Below are positions 1 to 5,378 of a stretch of DNA of 5,452 nucleotides, one piece after another. The DNA lies in contig DVOT01000175.1 of the NCBI GenBank assembly GCA_018713425.1, positions 1-5,452 on the forward strand, in the 5' to 3' direction. This stretch comes from Alectryocaccomicrobium faecavium. Lineage in GTDB: Bacteria; Bacillota; Clostridia; Christensenellales; Aristaeellaceae. The notes below the pieces were generated by a model. That model searched no databases. It saw nothing but the letters and a program-made list of their open reading frames with translations, and was not told where the DNA came from. Position 1 is the stretch's first letter; the number at the start of each line of letters is the position of its first letter. Position numbers and translations under genes: made by a program.

Positions 1-389
1 AGCATACCGTTGTGGCCGAAGCTATCCACATTGTAGGCGGTGTGCGCGCGCATGCCAAACCGGCTCTGGAAATAGCGCTGCGCAATGAGCCCTTGCCGGG
101 CAAAGGATTCCCCGCAGGGCGCGTTGCAATCTGGCTGGATCCACCAGCCGCCCACAATGGCCCAGCGTCCTTCCTGCACGCGGCGGCGAATCTCTGCGAA
201 CATTTCTGGTTCATCTTGTTCTATCCACTCGTAGTACGCAGCGGCAGAGCAGGTAAAAACAAAATCTGGATATTCGTTCATTCGGTCCAACGCAGAGCGA
301 AAGGTGGCTTTGGCCTCGTGGTATCCCTCTGTCCATTGCCAAAACCAAGCGGGATCGAGATGTGCGTTGCCAATCATATGGAGTACCAT
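1..389 (-). CDS. Glycoside hydrolase family 38 alpha-mannosidase, N-terminal part (cut by window edge)
   Basis: Translating the minus strand from 389 gives 129 residues that stay open to the window edge. Seen: HLDPAWFW at residues 10-17, GGWWIQPDCNAPCGES at about 78-93, and YNVDSFGHNG at 119-128. These are the hallmark N-terminal blocks of GH38 alpha-mannosidases. By family knowledge, H10 and D12 are zinc ligands and D122 is both the catalytic nucleophile and a zinc ligand; the fourth ligand histidine lies in the missing part. GH38 enzymes are usually 800-1000 residues, so most of the protein is outside. The start is set by a GGGAGG ribosome site 7 bases before the ATG. There is no signal peptide, so it probably removes alpha-mannose from imported oligosaccharides in the cytoplasm. 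It is the third gene of the leftward operon, 65 bases after the VOC gene. Family call is firm; the exact linkage specificity cannot be told. Confidence 0.93.
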   Translation of the reverse strand, partial: MVLHMIGNAHLDPAWFWQWTEGYHEAKATFRSALDRMNEYPDFVFTCSAAAYYEWIEQDEPEMFAEIRRRVQEGRWAIVGGWWIQPDCNAPCGESFARQGLIAQRYFQSRFGMRAHTAYNVDSFGHNGM

Positions 390-396
390 GGCGCTT

Positions 397-403
397 CCTC
401 CCT
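397..403 (-). promoter_or_regulatory. Ribosome binding site of the GH38 gene
   Basis: The minus strand reads GAGGGAGG here, 7 bases before the ATG at 389. It fixes the GH38 start. It directly follows the T-rich flank of the hairpin at 405-438, so folding or termination there could affect translation or expression of the mannosidase. Confidence 0.8.
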
Positions 404-404
404 C

Positions 405-438
405 AAAAATGGGGGCGCTGCGCAGGAACACAGCGCCC
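405..438 (-). terminator. Intercistronic terminator-like hairpin between VOC gene and GH38
   Basis: On the minus strand GGGCGCTG (438-431) pairs perfectly with CAGCGCCC (420-413) around a 10-base loop. It is followed by CCA and then five T (409-405). This resembles an intrinsic terminator, but the T run is short and starts three bases after the stem. It may terminate only part of the transcripts, or protect the 3' end of the upstream message. Since GH38 starts 16 bases further on with no visible promoter of its own, complete termination is unlikely. Confidence 0.4.
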
Positions 439-454
439 ATCTACCGATGTGCAA

Positions 455-856
455 CTAAGCCTTAGCGCCGGACTGGTCGAAAAATTCGATGCGTTCGCCA
501 TCCGGGCCGGTGAGGAAAATGTTTTTGATGCCCGCAAGTCCACCCTGCATGGTGGACACAGATTCGGATAGGAAAGATACGCCTTGCGCGCGCAGGCGCT
601 CGACCAAAGGTTCAATATCGCATACGTCGAAGCAGATGTGATCTACCTGGCCCGGCGCGCTGGGTACATTGCCGCCTGGGCGGCAAATCAGTTCAATGGT
701 GCAATCGCCCACGCGCAAAAAAGCGAGTTCTGAGCCATTGGCCATGGTGAAGCGCTTTTCCAGCGCGAGGCCGAGCACGTCCTGATAAAAAGCCACCGAA
801 CGATCCATGTTTGAAACGCATACGCCGATGTGCGCAAGACCCGTTAGCTTTGCCAT
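455..856 (-). CDS. VOC-superfamily metalloprotein, glyoxalase I-like
   Basis: This 133-residue protein has the two paired beta-alpha-beta-beta-beta modules of the vicinal oxygen chelate fold. Seen: AHIGVCVSNMDRSVAFYQDVLGL at residues 8-30, which opens the first module, and VDHICFDVCDIE at 71-82, which opens the second. The four metal ligands expected for glyoxalase I are all at matching places: H9, E55, H73 and E124. E. coli GloA has the same length class (135 residues) and the same His-Glu-His-Glu set. The likely role is isomerising a hemithioacetal such as that of methylglyoxal, but VOC proteins vary widely in substrate, so it could equally be an epimerase, dioxygenase-like or sugar-linked enzyme. 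The start was chosen at 856 because GAGGAG lies 10 bases before it; an in-frame ATG at 898 would lack a good site. It is the middle gene of the operon, 51 bases after the deacetylase stop. Confidence 0.87.
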   Translation of the reverse strand: MAKLTGLAHIGVCVSNMDRSVAFYQDVLGLALEKRFTMANGSELAFLRVGDCTIELICRPGGNVPSAPGQVDHICFDVCDIEPLVERLRAQGVSFLSESVSTMQGGLAGIKNIFLTGPDGERIEFFDQSGAKA

Positions 857-866
857 ATATTTTCGT

Positions 867-872
867 CTCCTC
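867..872 (-). promoter_or_regulatory. Ribosome binding site of the VOC gene
   Basis: The minus strand reads GAGGAG, 10 bases before the ATG at 856. It decides between that start and two upstream in-frame ATG codons: one (876-874) directly abuts or overlaps the site and the other (898) lies further upstream, so neither can use it. Confidence 0.7.
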
Positions 873-907
873 ATTTTTTCTTTTGTACTTTTGTGCATGC
901 AGCCGCT

Positions 908-1747
908 TTACAGCCGCACAGTCGCTCCGCCGGGGATCTGAATGGTTTCGCCGTCGCAGCGCGCCCACACTGGGTAATAAGAAGGATTGGTCACGAGTTT
1001 CCCATTGGCAGAGAAGATCAGGCGGTTGAACGCCTGGTGCGCGTCGTAGATCTCGATGTTGGTGGCATACCAGATTTCCTCGCGTCCACCCATTTTTTGC
1101 AGGAATTGTTCCATCACCTGCCAGTTGCCATCGGCCTCAAATTCATAGGAATGTCCCCACAAATAGAACAGACGCGGGTATTCGTTGCGCGGCACATCTC
1201 CGAGGAAAGCGTCGCACAGATCCATCAGCGCGGCATTTTTGTGGTGGCAGGTCGCGCCCCAGCGCAGATAATCCTCTGGCAAGCGGAAATTCAGGTGCGA
1301 TTGCGTCGTGCGGCAATAGGCGACGCCCGCAAGGCGCAGGATATCGACCACAGAATCGGAATATGTACCATATGGATACGCCATTCCGCGAATCGTGCGG
1401 CCATACATTTCTTCCATCTGCCTGCGGTCGGTGATAATTTCGTGCATAGCCAGGGCGGTGGGCTGCGCTTGCAGGAAGGAATGCGTCGCGCCATGCAACG
1501 CCACTTCGCAATATTCGTTGTCATAGGCCTCTCTGCACTGCGCGCGCGACATGCGGCGGTGAATTTGGCCCGCGGGATAGACCGTGCCTTCCGGCGCAAA
1601 AAGCGAGGAGTTCAAGTTGAATGTGCCCTTTACGCCGTGTTGCTTCATCAGTTCGATCAAGTGAAGATCCTGTTCCACGCCGTCGTCATAGCTCAGCGTA
1701 AGCGCCTTGGCCTTGCCGCCGGGAAACAGCATTTGAAATTGCTGCAT
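908..1747 (-). CDS. Polysaccharide deacetylase family protein (NodB/CE4-like), cytoplasmic
   Basis: This is a 279-residue protein. Seen: LTLSYDDGVEQD at residues 16-27, matching NodB motif 1, with D21 as probable catalytic base and D22 as metal ligand; LHGATHSF at 84-91, the H-x3-H metal pair H85/H89; RGMAYPYGTYSD at 120-131, matching the R-x-PYG motif; and FYLWGHSYEFE at 194-204, whose H199 fits the late catalytic histidine. All the parts needed for metal-dependent deacetylation of an N- or O-acetylated sugar are therefore present. There is no signal peptide or membrane segment, unlike the secreted enzymes that act on peptidoglycan or chitin. This points to an intracellular oligosaccharide as substrate, in keeping with the GH38 gene downstream. 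The start at 1747 has AGGAGG 9 bases upstream and a strong promoter behind it; the longer reading from 1798 would begin inside the promoter. It is the first gene of the operon. Confidence 0.9.
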   Translation of the reverse strand: MQQFQMLFPGGKAKALTLSYDDGVEQDLHLIELMKQHGVKGTFNLNSSLFAPEGTVYPAGQIHRRMSRAQCREAYDNEYCEVALHGATHSFLQAQPTALAMHEIITDRRQMEEMYGRTIRGMAYPYGTYSDSVVDILRLAGVAYCRTTQSHLNFRLPEDYLRWGATCHHKNAALMDLCDAFLGDVPRNEYPRLFYLWGHSYEFEADGNWQVMEQFLQKMGGREEIWYATNIEIYDAHQAFNRLIFSANGKLVTNPSYYPVWARCDGETIQIPGGATVRL

Positions 1748-1756
1748 GGGAATGCG

Positions 1757-1762
1757 CCTCCT
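1757..1762 (-). promoter_or_regulatory. Ribosome binding site of the deacetylase gene
   Basis: A perfect AGGAGG on the minus strand, 9 bases before the ATG at 1747. With the -10 box at 1776-1781, the predicted leader is only about 20 bases, so little leader-based regulation is expected. Confidence 0.85.
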
Positions 1763-1775
1763 GTATTTTTGTAAA

Positions 1776-1805
1776 ATTATACGACGAAGCACCGGCACTT
1801 GTCAA
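1776..1805 (-). promoter_or_regulatory. Consensus sigma70-type promoter for the leftward operon
   Basis: The minus strand reads TTGACA (1805-1800), an 18-base spacer, then TATAAT (1781-1776). Both hexamers match the consensus perfectly, and the spacer is one base longer than ideal. Transcription should begin near 1769, about 20 bases before the deacetylase start. The -35 box overlaps the rightward -35 box of nfo. Confidence 0.85.
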
Positions 1806-1827
1806 GCGCACAATTTCTGGGTATTAT
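1799..1827 (+). promoter_or_regulatory. Sigma70-type promoter for nfo
   Basis: The plus strand reads TTGTCA (1799-1804), a 17-base spacer, then TATTAT (1822-1827). Each hexamer has one mismatch to consensus and the spacing is ideal. The predicted start near 1834 leaves a leader of about 30 bases. This promoter excludes the longer in-frame reading of nfo that begins at 1799. Confidence 0.75.
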
Positions 1828-1848
1828 TGATATGAGAATGCGTCGAGT

Positions 1849-1853
1849 GGAGG
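1849..1853 (+). promoter_or_regulatory. Ribosome binding site of nfo
   Basis: GGAGG lies 11 bases before the ATG at 1865, slightly long but acceptable. In-frame ATG codons at 1832 and 1838 lie before this site and near or upstream of the predicted transcript start, so 1865 is preferred. Confidence 0.7.
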
Positions 1854-1864
1854 AAAATCAAAAT

Positions 1865-2704
1865 ATGGGCGTGAAAATCGGCTGTCATATTCCCGCCGCG
1901 GGCGGATACACCGCGATGGTGGAACGGGCGCTATCCATCGGGGCGGATACCTTTCAGTATTTCACGCGCAATCCGCGCGGCGGAGCGGTCCGCGCATACG
2001 ACGAAGCGGATATGCGGCAAGCCTTGCAAAAAATGCGCGCGGGGAACATTGAAGTGGTCGTGGCGCACGCGCCCTACACGCTCAATCCCTGCGCAATCCA
2101 TGCGCGCGCCCAGGAATTCGCGCAATACGCGTTTCGCGATGACTTGCAAAAACTGCAGGCTTTCCCACAGGCCATGTACAACCTGCATCCCGGCTGCCAT
2201 GTGGGGCAGGGGATTGAGGCGGGACTCGATCGGTTGGTGGAATTTTTGCGTGAAAATGTGCCGGAAGGATGCGAAACCACGATTCTTCTGGAGACCATGG
2301 CAGGGAAGGGGAGCGAGCTGTGCGGCGATTTTGCCCAACTGCGCTATGTGATGGACCGGGTGGGATCTTCCGTGCGCATTGGCGTGTGTCTGGATACCTG
2401 CCACGTGTTTGACGCGGGGTATGACGTGCGCGATTTCGGCGCTGTGTTGGACGCGTTTGAGCGGGAAATCGGCCTTGCCAGGCTCAAGGCCATCCATATC
2501 AACGACAGCATGAATCCCCTTGGCAGCCGCAAGGATCGGCATGCGCGGCTGGGGGAGGGTCAAATCGGCTGGGACGCGTTTGTGGCCATCGCGCGAGAAG
2601 AGCGCGTGGCCGGGTTGCCGCTGATTCTAGAAACGCCCACGCCTTTTGAGGAACGGGCAGAAGAAATCGCGCATTTGCGTGCCGCGGTCGCTGGCATAAA
2701 TTGA
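1865..2704 (+). CDS. nfo: Endonuclease IV (AP endonuclease)
   Basis: This 279-residue protein has the usual length of endonuclease IV. It cuts the DNA backbone 5' to abasic sites and cleans blocked 3' ends in base-excision repair, using three zinc ions in a TIM barrel. Seen: GCHIPAAGG (6-14) at the N-terminus, NLHPGCH (106-112), LLETMAGKGSE (141-151), CLDTCHVFDAGYD (175-187), HINDSMNPLGSRKDRH (211-226) and LILETP (253-258). All nine metal ligands known from the E. coli enzyme have counterparts: H68, H108, E143, D177, H180, H211, D224, H226 and E256. It is therefore complete and probably active. It stands alone with its own promoter and terminator, and is divergent from the glycan operon, to which it has no evident functional link. 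Confidence 0.97.
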   Translation: MGVKIGCHIPAAGGYTAMVERALSIGADTFQYFTRNPRGGAVRAYDEADMRQALQKMRAGNIEVVVAHAPYTLNPCAIHARAQEFAQYAFRDDLQKLQAFPQAMYNLHPGCHVGQGIEAGLDRLVEFLRENVPEGCETTILLETMAGKGSELCGDFAQLRYVMDRVGSSVRIGVCLDTCHVFDAGYDVRDFGAVLDAFEREIGLARLKAIHINDSMNPLGSRKDRHARLGEGQIGWDAFVAIAREERVAGLPLILETPTPFEERAEEIAHLRAAVAGIN

Positions 2705-2731
2705 GATTTTGTGGTATACCATATTTGAAGG

Positions 2732-2767
2732 GCCGAAAACCTTGATAGAGGGTTTTCGGCTTGTTTT
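2732..2767 (+). terminator. nfo: Rho-independent terminator of nfo
   Basis: GCCGAAAACC (2732-2741) pairs perfectly with GGTTTTCGGC (2751-2760) around a 9-base loop, and TTGTTTT follows. It starts 28 bases after the nfo stop. There is no matching A run on the left, so it should act only rightward. Confidence 0.92.
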
Positions 2768-2803
2768 GCGGATGATTTGCCGCCGCAATCGCCAATAAAG
2801 GGC

Positions 2804-2845
2804 AAAAAATAAGCGGCGAAACCGCGCGTTTTGCGGTTTCGCCGC
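2804..2845 (-). terminator. Rho-independent terminator of the cysteine-rich secreted protein gene
   Basis: On the minus strand a perfect 13-base stem (2845-2833 with 2825-2813), with a 7-base loop, is followed by TTATTTTTT (2812-2804). It begins 16 bases after the stop codon at 2861. Together with the nfo terminator it separates two convergent units; the 36 bases between the two hold nothing recognisable. Confidence 0.92.
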
Positions 2846-2860
2846 CTGGCAGGTCGTGCA

Positions 2861-5281
2861 TTATCCGGCGACAGGGATCAGGCGGATCACACGGACAGGG
2901 ACAGGTTCCTCATCCTCCACCGGCGTAAAGTCCAGCGTGAAGGAAATTTCTTCGTCCTCGACCGCGAAGGGGAGCTCGCTTTCCGCGCCGTCCGCCTCCA
3001 GCAGCGTTAGCGTATACCCCTCCAGCAGCGCGGCGGGGAGGGTAACTTTCACTTCGCCCGCGGGCTGGGTCAGTTCGCCGCTGTACTCAAAGCCCACGCT
3101 CATGACGGCCTCGCCATTGGCGAGCGCGCCCACGCGCAGCACGATTTCGCCCCGGGGCAGGTTTTTCGTCAGCGCTTCGGCCCCGGCTTCTTCCACCCAG
3201 GAAAGATGCGTGCCGTCATTTACTTCTCCGCACACGGGGCAGAAGGCGAAATCATATGCCGCCTCTCCCGCGAACAGCCGCCAGGCGAAGGATTCGCATG
3301 CCACCGTGCGGGTGTGTTCGCAGCCCGTGCGCTGGCAAAGGGCGCTGTGCGCGCCGTCGCTGGGCGTCCATTCCCCGTAATAGTGGCCGCACGCGTTCGT
3401 TTCATCCGTGGTATAACCAGCCCCGCAATTCGCGCAGGTGTATTTCGTGTAGCCGCCCTCCGTGCAGGTGGGCGCGATGGTGGAAGCCTTATAAGCGTGC
3501 CCCGTCATAGCCAGTCCCGTTTGCTTCACAAGGATTTCGCCGCATACGGCGCAACGCTTGCCCGCCGTCAGGCCGGTGCTGGTGCAGGTGGGCGCAATGC
3601 CGGGAACCGTCACCTCGACGTGGCCCTTGGCTTCGCCCACGGCAACCGTGACCGTATCGCTCACTTCGTCGCAGCGGTCGCACTGTACATAATACTTCGC
3701 GGCCTCGGTGCAGGTGGCGACGCTGGCCAGTTCGTCGGAAGCCTTGTTCGTAAAGCTGTGGTTCAGCGGATTGCCCACGGCAATCGTGGCCGTACCGCTC
3801 ACTTCATCGCAGCGGTCGCACTGCACGTAATACTTTGCGGCCTCGGTGCAGGTGGCCGCGCTGGCCAATTCGTCGGAAGCCTTGTCCGTAAAGCTGTGGT
3901 TCAGCGGATCGCCCACGGCAACCGTCTCTGTCTTGCTCACCACGCCGCAGCGGTCGCATTGCACGTAATACTTCGCGGCCTCGGTGCAGGTGGCATCACT
4001 GGCCAATTCGTCGGAAGCCTTGTCCGTAAAGCTGTGATTGTCCGGATCGAGATATGGCTTGCGGCAATACTGGCAGGTGCCGTACTCTGTGCAGTTTGCG
4101 TTGGCGTCGCCGGAGCAGGCGCCCTCATGGCTGAATACGGCGTAAAGCGTCGCCGTGGGATTTCCCGCCGTCAGGGTATACTCATCGCCGGCTCTGTACT
4201 GACCGCTTCCATCCGTCCAATGGTCGAACGTGCCGCCGGAGCAGATCGGTACGGAAGTGGTGATACTGATGTCACAGCTTTCTTTCGCGGAATACGTCGA
4301 GCTTCCCCACTGGGGATTGCCAAAGCCGGAGATAAAGACCAGACTGTACCTGTACGCTCCGCATTTTGTGCACTGCGTCTGCTCCGCGTTGAGAACATGG
4401 CTTTCCGTGGTCTCATATCCGCAGCGGTCGCAAGTCGCCTTGTGCTGCTGGAAATAGGGGGTGTAGGTGAAAAGATGGCCGTACTTGTCGCACTCGGTCT
4501 CGATCTTCTCATACACGGCCCGCACCCAGATATCCGTGCTGGCGCTGGTCAGGGTGATGCTGTCCCCGGAGGTATAGCGGTTTCCGGCATCATCCTGCCA
4601 ATAGAGGAAGGTGTGGCCCGCGTAGGCCGGGACATTGCTTAAGATGGACAGCGTACACGTATCTTCCTTGCTGTACTTTTGCGAGGACCAGAGTCCGCCG
4701 CCATCGCCGCCGCTGTGGATGATGCGGTATAGATAGTAACCGCCATCCCTCGCCGTGCAACCGGCGTTCTGGCAGGCGCGGTAATAGGTGCCATCTTCGT
4801 CCTTCTTGTATTTGTTTGCATAGTTGTGCGCCGCCAGGTCGCCGTATTCCCCGTTGCAGACAGAGCACACCGCCCGCTGCGTGCAGGTCGCCGAACCGCC
4901 GGAACACGCGACGTTCGTCTCAGCATAGGTACAGCCTGGATTGGAACAGCTTACGTTGTGCGTCCCGTCGCCGTTCGATTGCCACTCGTAATCATGGGCG
5001 TATGGGTCGGGTATGCCGTACGTTGCTCCGCACACCTCGCATATGCGGCCTCTCATGCAGGTCGCTGTGCCGCCCCAATGGGCTTGGTATTCTCGATTGC
5101 ATTCTCCGCCGCAGTCTTCGCAAAGCATGGCTCGACTATGAGATTCTGTCCCGAAAGGTTCCCACGGCCCCACGGTCAATTTACCCCCGCAATACGGGCA
5201 AACGTCCTCCGCCAGCGCCGCCGCGCCCAGCAGCATAATCAACGCGGCGACCAACGCCGCCCAAATCAATTTCCTTTTCAT
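2861..5281 (-). CDS. Large secreted cysteine-rich modular protein of unknown function
   Basis: This is an 806-residue protein. Residues 1-24 are a Sec signal peptide (KRK, a hydrophobic core, then ALA before ED). Residues 25-684 hold about 49 cysteines, mostly as CxxC pairs, for example C28/C31, C54/C57, C284/C287, C442/C445, C577/C580 and C681/C684. Eight units share a Cys, CxxC, His order (see findings). Modules of the type DGTHxxxC-x4-C occur at 106-117 and, more loosely, at 163-175 and 643-654. Two InlB-like beta modules lie at about 185-258 and 312-388. Three 46-residue tandem repeats cover 415-552. Residues 685-806 have no cysteine and are acidic and probably beta-rich. There is no LPxTG, membrane tail or SLH domain, so how it stays at the surface, if it does, is unclear. 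The start has AAGGAGG 6 bases upstream. Similar Cys-rich modules are common in gut Clostridia surface proteins, but I know of no assigned function. Confidence 0.9.
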   Translation of the reverse strand: MKRKLIWAALVAALIMLLGAAALAEDVCPYCGGKLTVGPWEPFGTESHSRAMLCEDCGGECNREYQAHWGGTATCMRGRICEVCGATYGIPDPYAHDYEWQSNGDGTHNVSCSNPGCTYAETNVACSGGSATCTQRAVCSVCNGEYGDLAAHNYANKYKKDEDGTYYRACQNAGCTARDGGYYLYRIIHSGGDGGGLWSSQKYSKEDTCTLSILSNVPAYAGHTFLYWQDDAGNRYTSGDSITLTSASTDIWVRAVYEKIETECDKYGHLFTYTPYFQQHKATCDRCGYETTESHVLNAEQTQCTKCGAYRYSLVFISGFGNPQWGSSTYSAKESCDISITTSVPICSGGTFDHWTDGSGQYRAGDEYTLTAGNPTATLYAVFSHEGACSGDANANCTEYGTCQYCRKPYLDPDNHSFTDKASDELASDATCTEAAKYYVQCDRCGVVSKTETVAVGDPLNHSFTDKASDELASAATCTEAAKYYVQCDRCDEVSGTATIAVGNPLNHSFTNKASDELASVATCTEAAKYYVQCDRCDEVSDTVTVAVGEAKGHVEVTVPGIAPTCTSTGLTAGKRCAVCGEILVKQTGLAMTGHAYKASTIAPTCTEGGYTKYTCANCGAGYTTDETNACGHYYGEWTPSDGAHSALCQRTGCEHTRTVACESFAWRLFAGEAAYDFAFCPVCGEVNDGTHLSWVEEAGAEALTKNLPRGEIVLRVGALANGEAVMSVGFEYSGELTQPAGEVKVTLPAALLEGYTLTLLEADGAESELPFAVEDEEISFTLDFTPVEDEEPVPVRVIRLIPVAG
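3626..4039 (-). repeat. Three tandem 138-bp in-frame repeats in the secreted protein gene
   Basis: Copies lie at 4039-3902, 3901-3764 and 3763-3626, encoding residues 415-460, 461-506 and 507-552. Each begins NHSFT(D/N)KASDELAS and contains ATCTEAAKYYVQCDRC. A hand comparison gives about 87-88% base identity between neighbours. Differences cluster in the stretch after CDRC, while the NHSF to CDRC part is nearly constant. The copies are contiguous, so this is a coding repeat made by duplication, not a CRISPR array. Confidence 0.95.
4118..4348 (-). repeat. Second InlB/Listeria-Bacteroides-type beta module
   Basis: It encodes residues about 312-388. It contains YSAKESCDISI, VPICSGGTFDHW, QYRAGDEYTLT and a closing TLYAVF. 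It matches the first module step by step, including the Cys in the early strand (C336 against C209), but has an extra Cys (C347). Confidence 0.62.
4508..4729 (-). repeat. First InlB/Listeria-Bacteroides-type beta module
   Basis: It encodes residues about 185-258. It contains YSKEDTCTLSI, then VPAYAGHTFLYW, then RYTSGDSITLT and a final RAVYE. The pattern G-x-F-x2-W, then GD-x-(I/Y)-T-L-T, then an aromatic strand end is typical of the InlB B-repeat family, a small beta fold of surface adhesins. It aligns with the module at 4118-4348. Confidence 0.6.
5210..5281 (-). other. Signal peptide coding region
   Basis: Residues 1-24 show a basic start (MKRK), a hydrophobic stretch (about 5-20) and an AxA-like end (A22-L23-A24), with predicted cleavage before E25. 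There is no cysteine right after the cut, so this is not a lipoprotein signal. Confidence 0.88.
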
Positions 5282-5286
5282 ATTCT

Positions 5287-5293
5287 GCCTCCT
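5287..5293 (-). promoter_or_regulatory. Ribosome binding site of the secreted protein gene
   Basis: The minus strand reads AAGGAGG about 6 bases before the ATG at 5281, a near-perfect site that makes the start secure. The 170-base region to its right holds a terminator-type hairpin, a weak second hairpin and a tetranucleotide repeat, but no promoter that I can support. Confidence 0.88.
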
Positions 5294-5315
5294 TCAGCCG
5301 TTCCCTTTTTTGCAC

Positions 5316-5359
5316 ACAAAAAGCCGCCGTGCAGAGGCCGCGGCCCCTATACGGCGGCT
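5316..5359 (-). terminator. Terminator-type hairpin in the leader of the secreted protein gene
   Basis: On the minus strand AGCCGCCGT (5359-5351) pairs perfectly with ACGGCGGCT (5330-5322). Inside, AGGGGCC (5348-5342) pairs with GGCCTCT (5339-5333) with one G-T pair. A run of T follows (5322-5318). This is a strong intrinsic terminator shape and works only leftward. It ends about 34 bases before the start codon at 5281. It either ends a gene lying beyond the window or acts as an attenuator. Confidence 0.75.
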
Positions 5360-5378
5360 CCATACTGCCGGAAACGCC

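Noticed and set aside
12..458. 148-codon open frame on the plus strand
   Set aside because: It is antisense to the GH38 gene, which carries several diagnostic motifs; there is no ribosome site for the plus-strand frame.
893..1774. 293-codon open frame on the plus strand
   Set aside because: It is antisense to the deacetylase, whose motifs, ribosome site and promoter are all clear. The plus-strand product has no recognisable domain.
1799..1864. Possible 22-residue N-terminal extension of Nfo
   Set aside because: The region contains the nfo promoter and ribosome site, and the family normally begins with a short lead into the GCH motif, as with the 1865 start.
1931..2563. 210-codon open frame on the minus strand
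   Set aside because: It is a mirror of nfo, which has all nine metal ligands; no domain or start signal supports the minus frame.
2712..2721. Perfect 10-bp palindrome TGGTATACCA after nfo
   Set aside because: It lies between a stop codon and a terminator, far from any promoter in the right position. A 10-bp palindrome alone is weak evidence for an operator.
3626..4039. CRISPR-like array
   Set aside because: Repeat units are 138 bp, touch each other without unique spacers, and keep the reading frame of a coding gene.
3206..4642. Long 478-codon open frame on the plus strand
   Set aside because: It lies wholly antisense to the cysteine-rich gene, has low-complexity Arg/Ala/Gly-rich content repeating with the tandem repeats, and lacks a ribosome site. 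It is a GC-bias shadow.
2861..5281. Rubredoxin or intracellular zinc-finger DNA-binding protein
   Set aside because: There are many CxxC pairs, but a clear signal peptide, the repeat architecture and InlB-like modules point to an exported protein; no rubredoxin CPxCG pair arrangement is seen.
5322..5359. Bidirectional terminator also serving a plus-strand gene
   Set aside because: On the plus strand the stem is followed by CCATACTGCC with no T run, so it should work only leftward.
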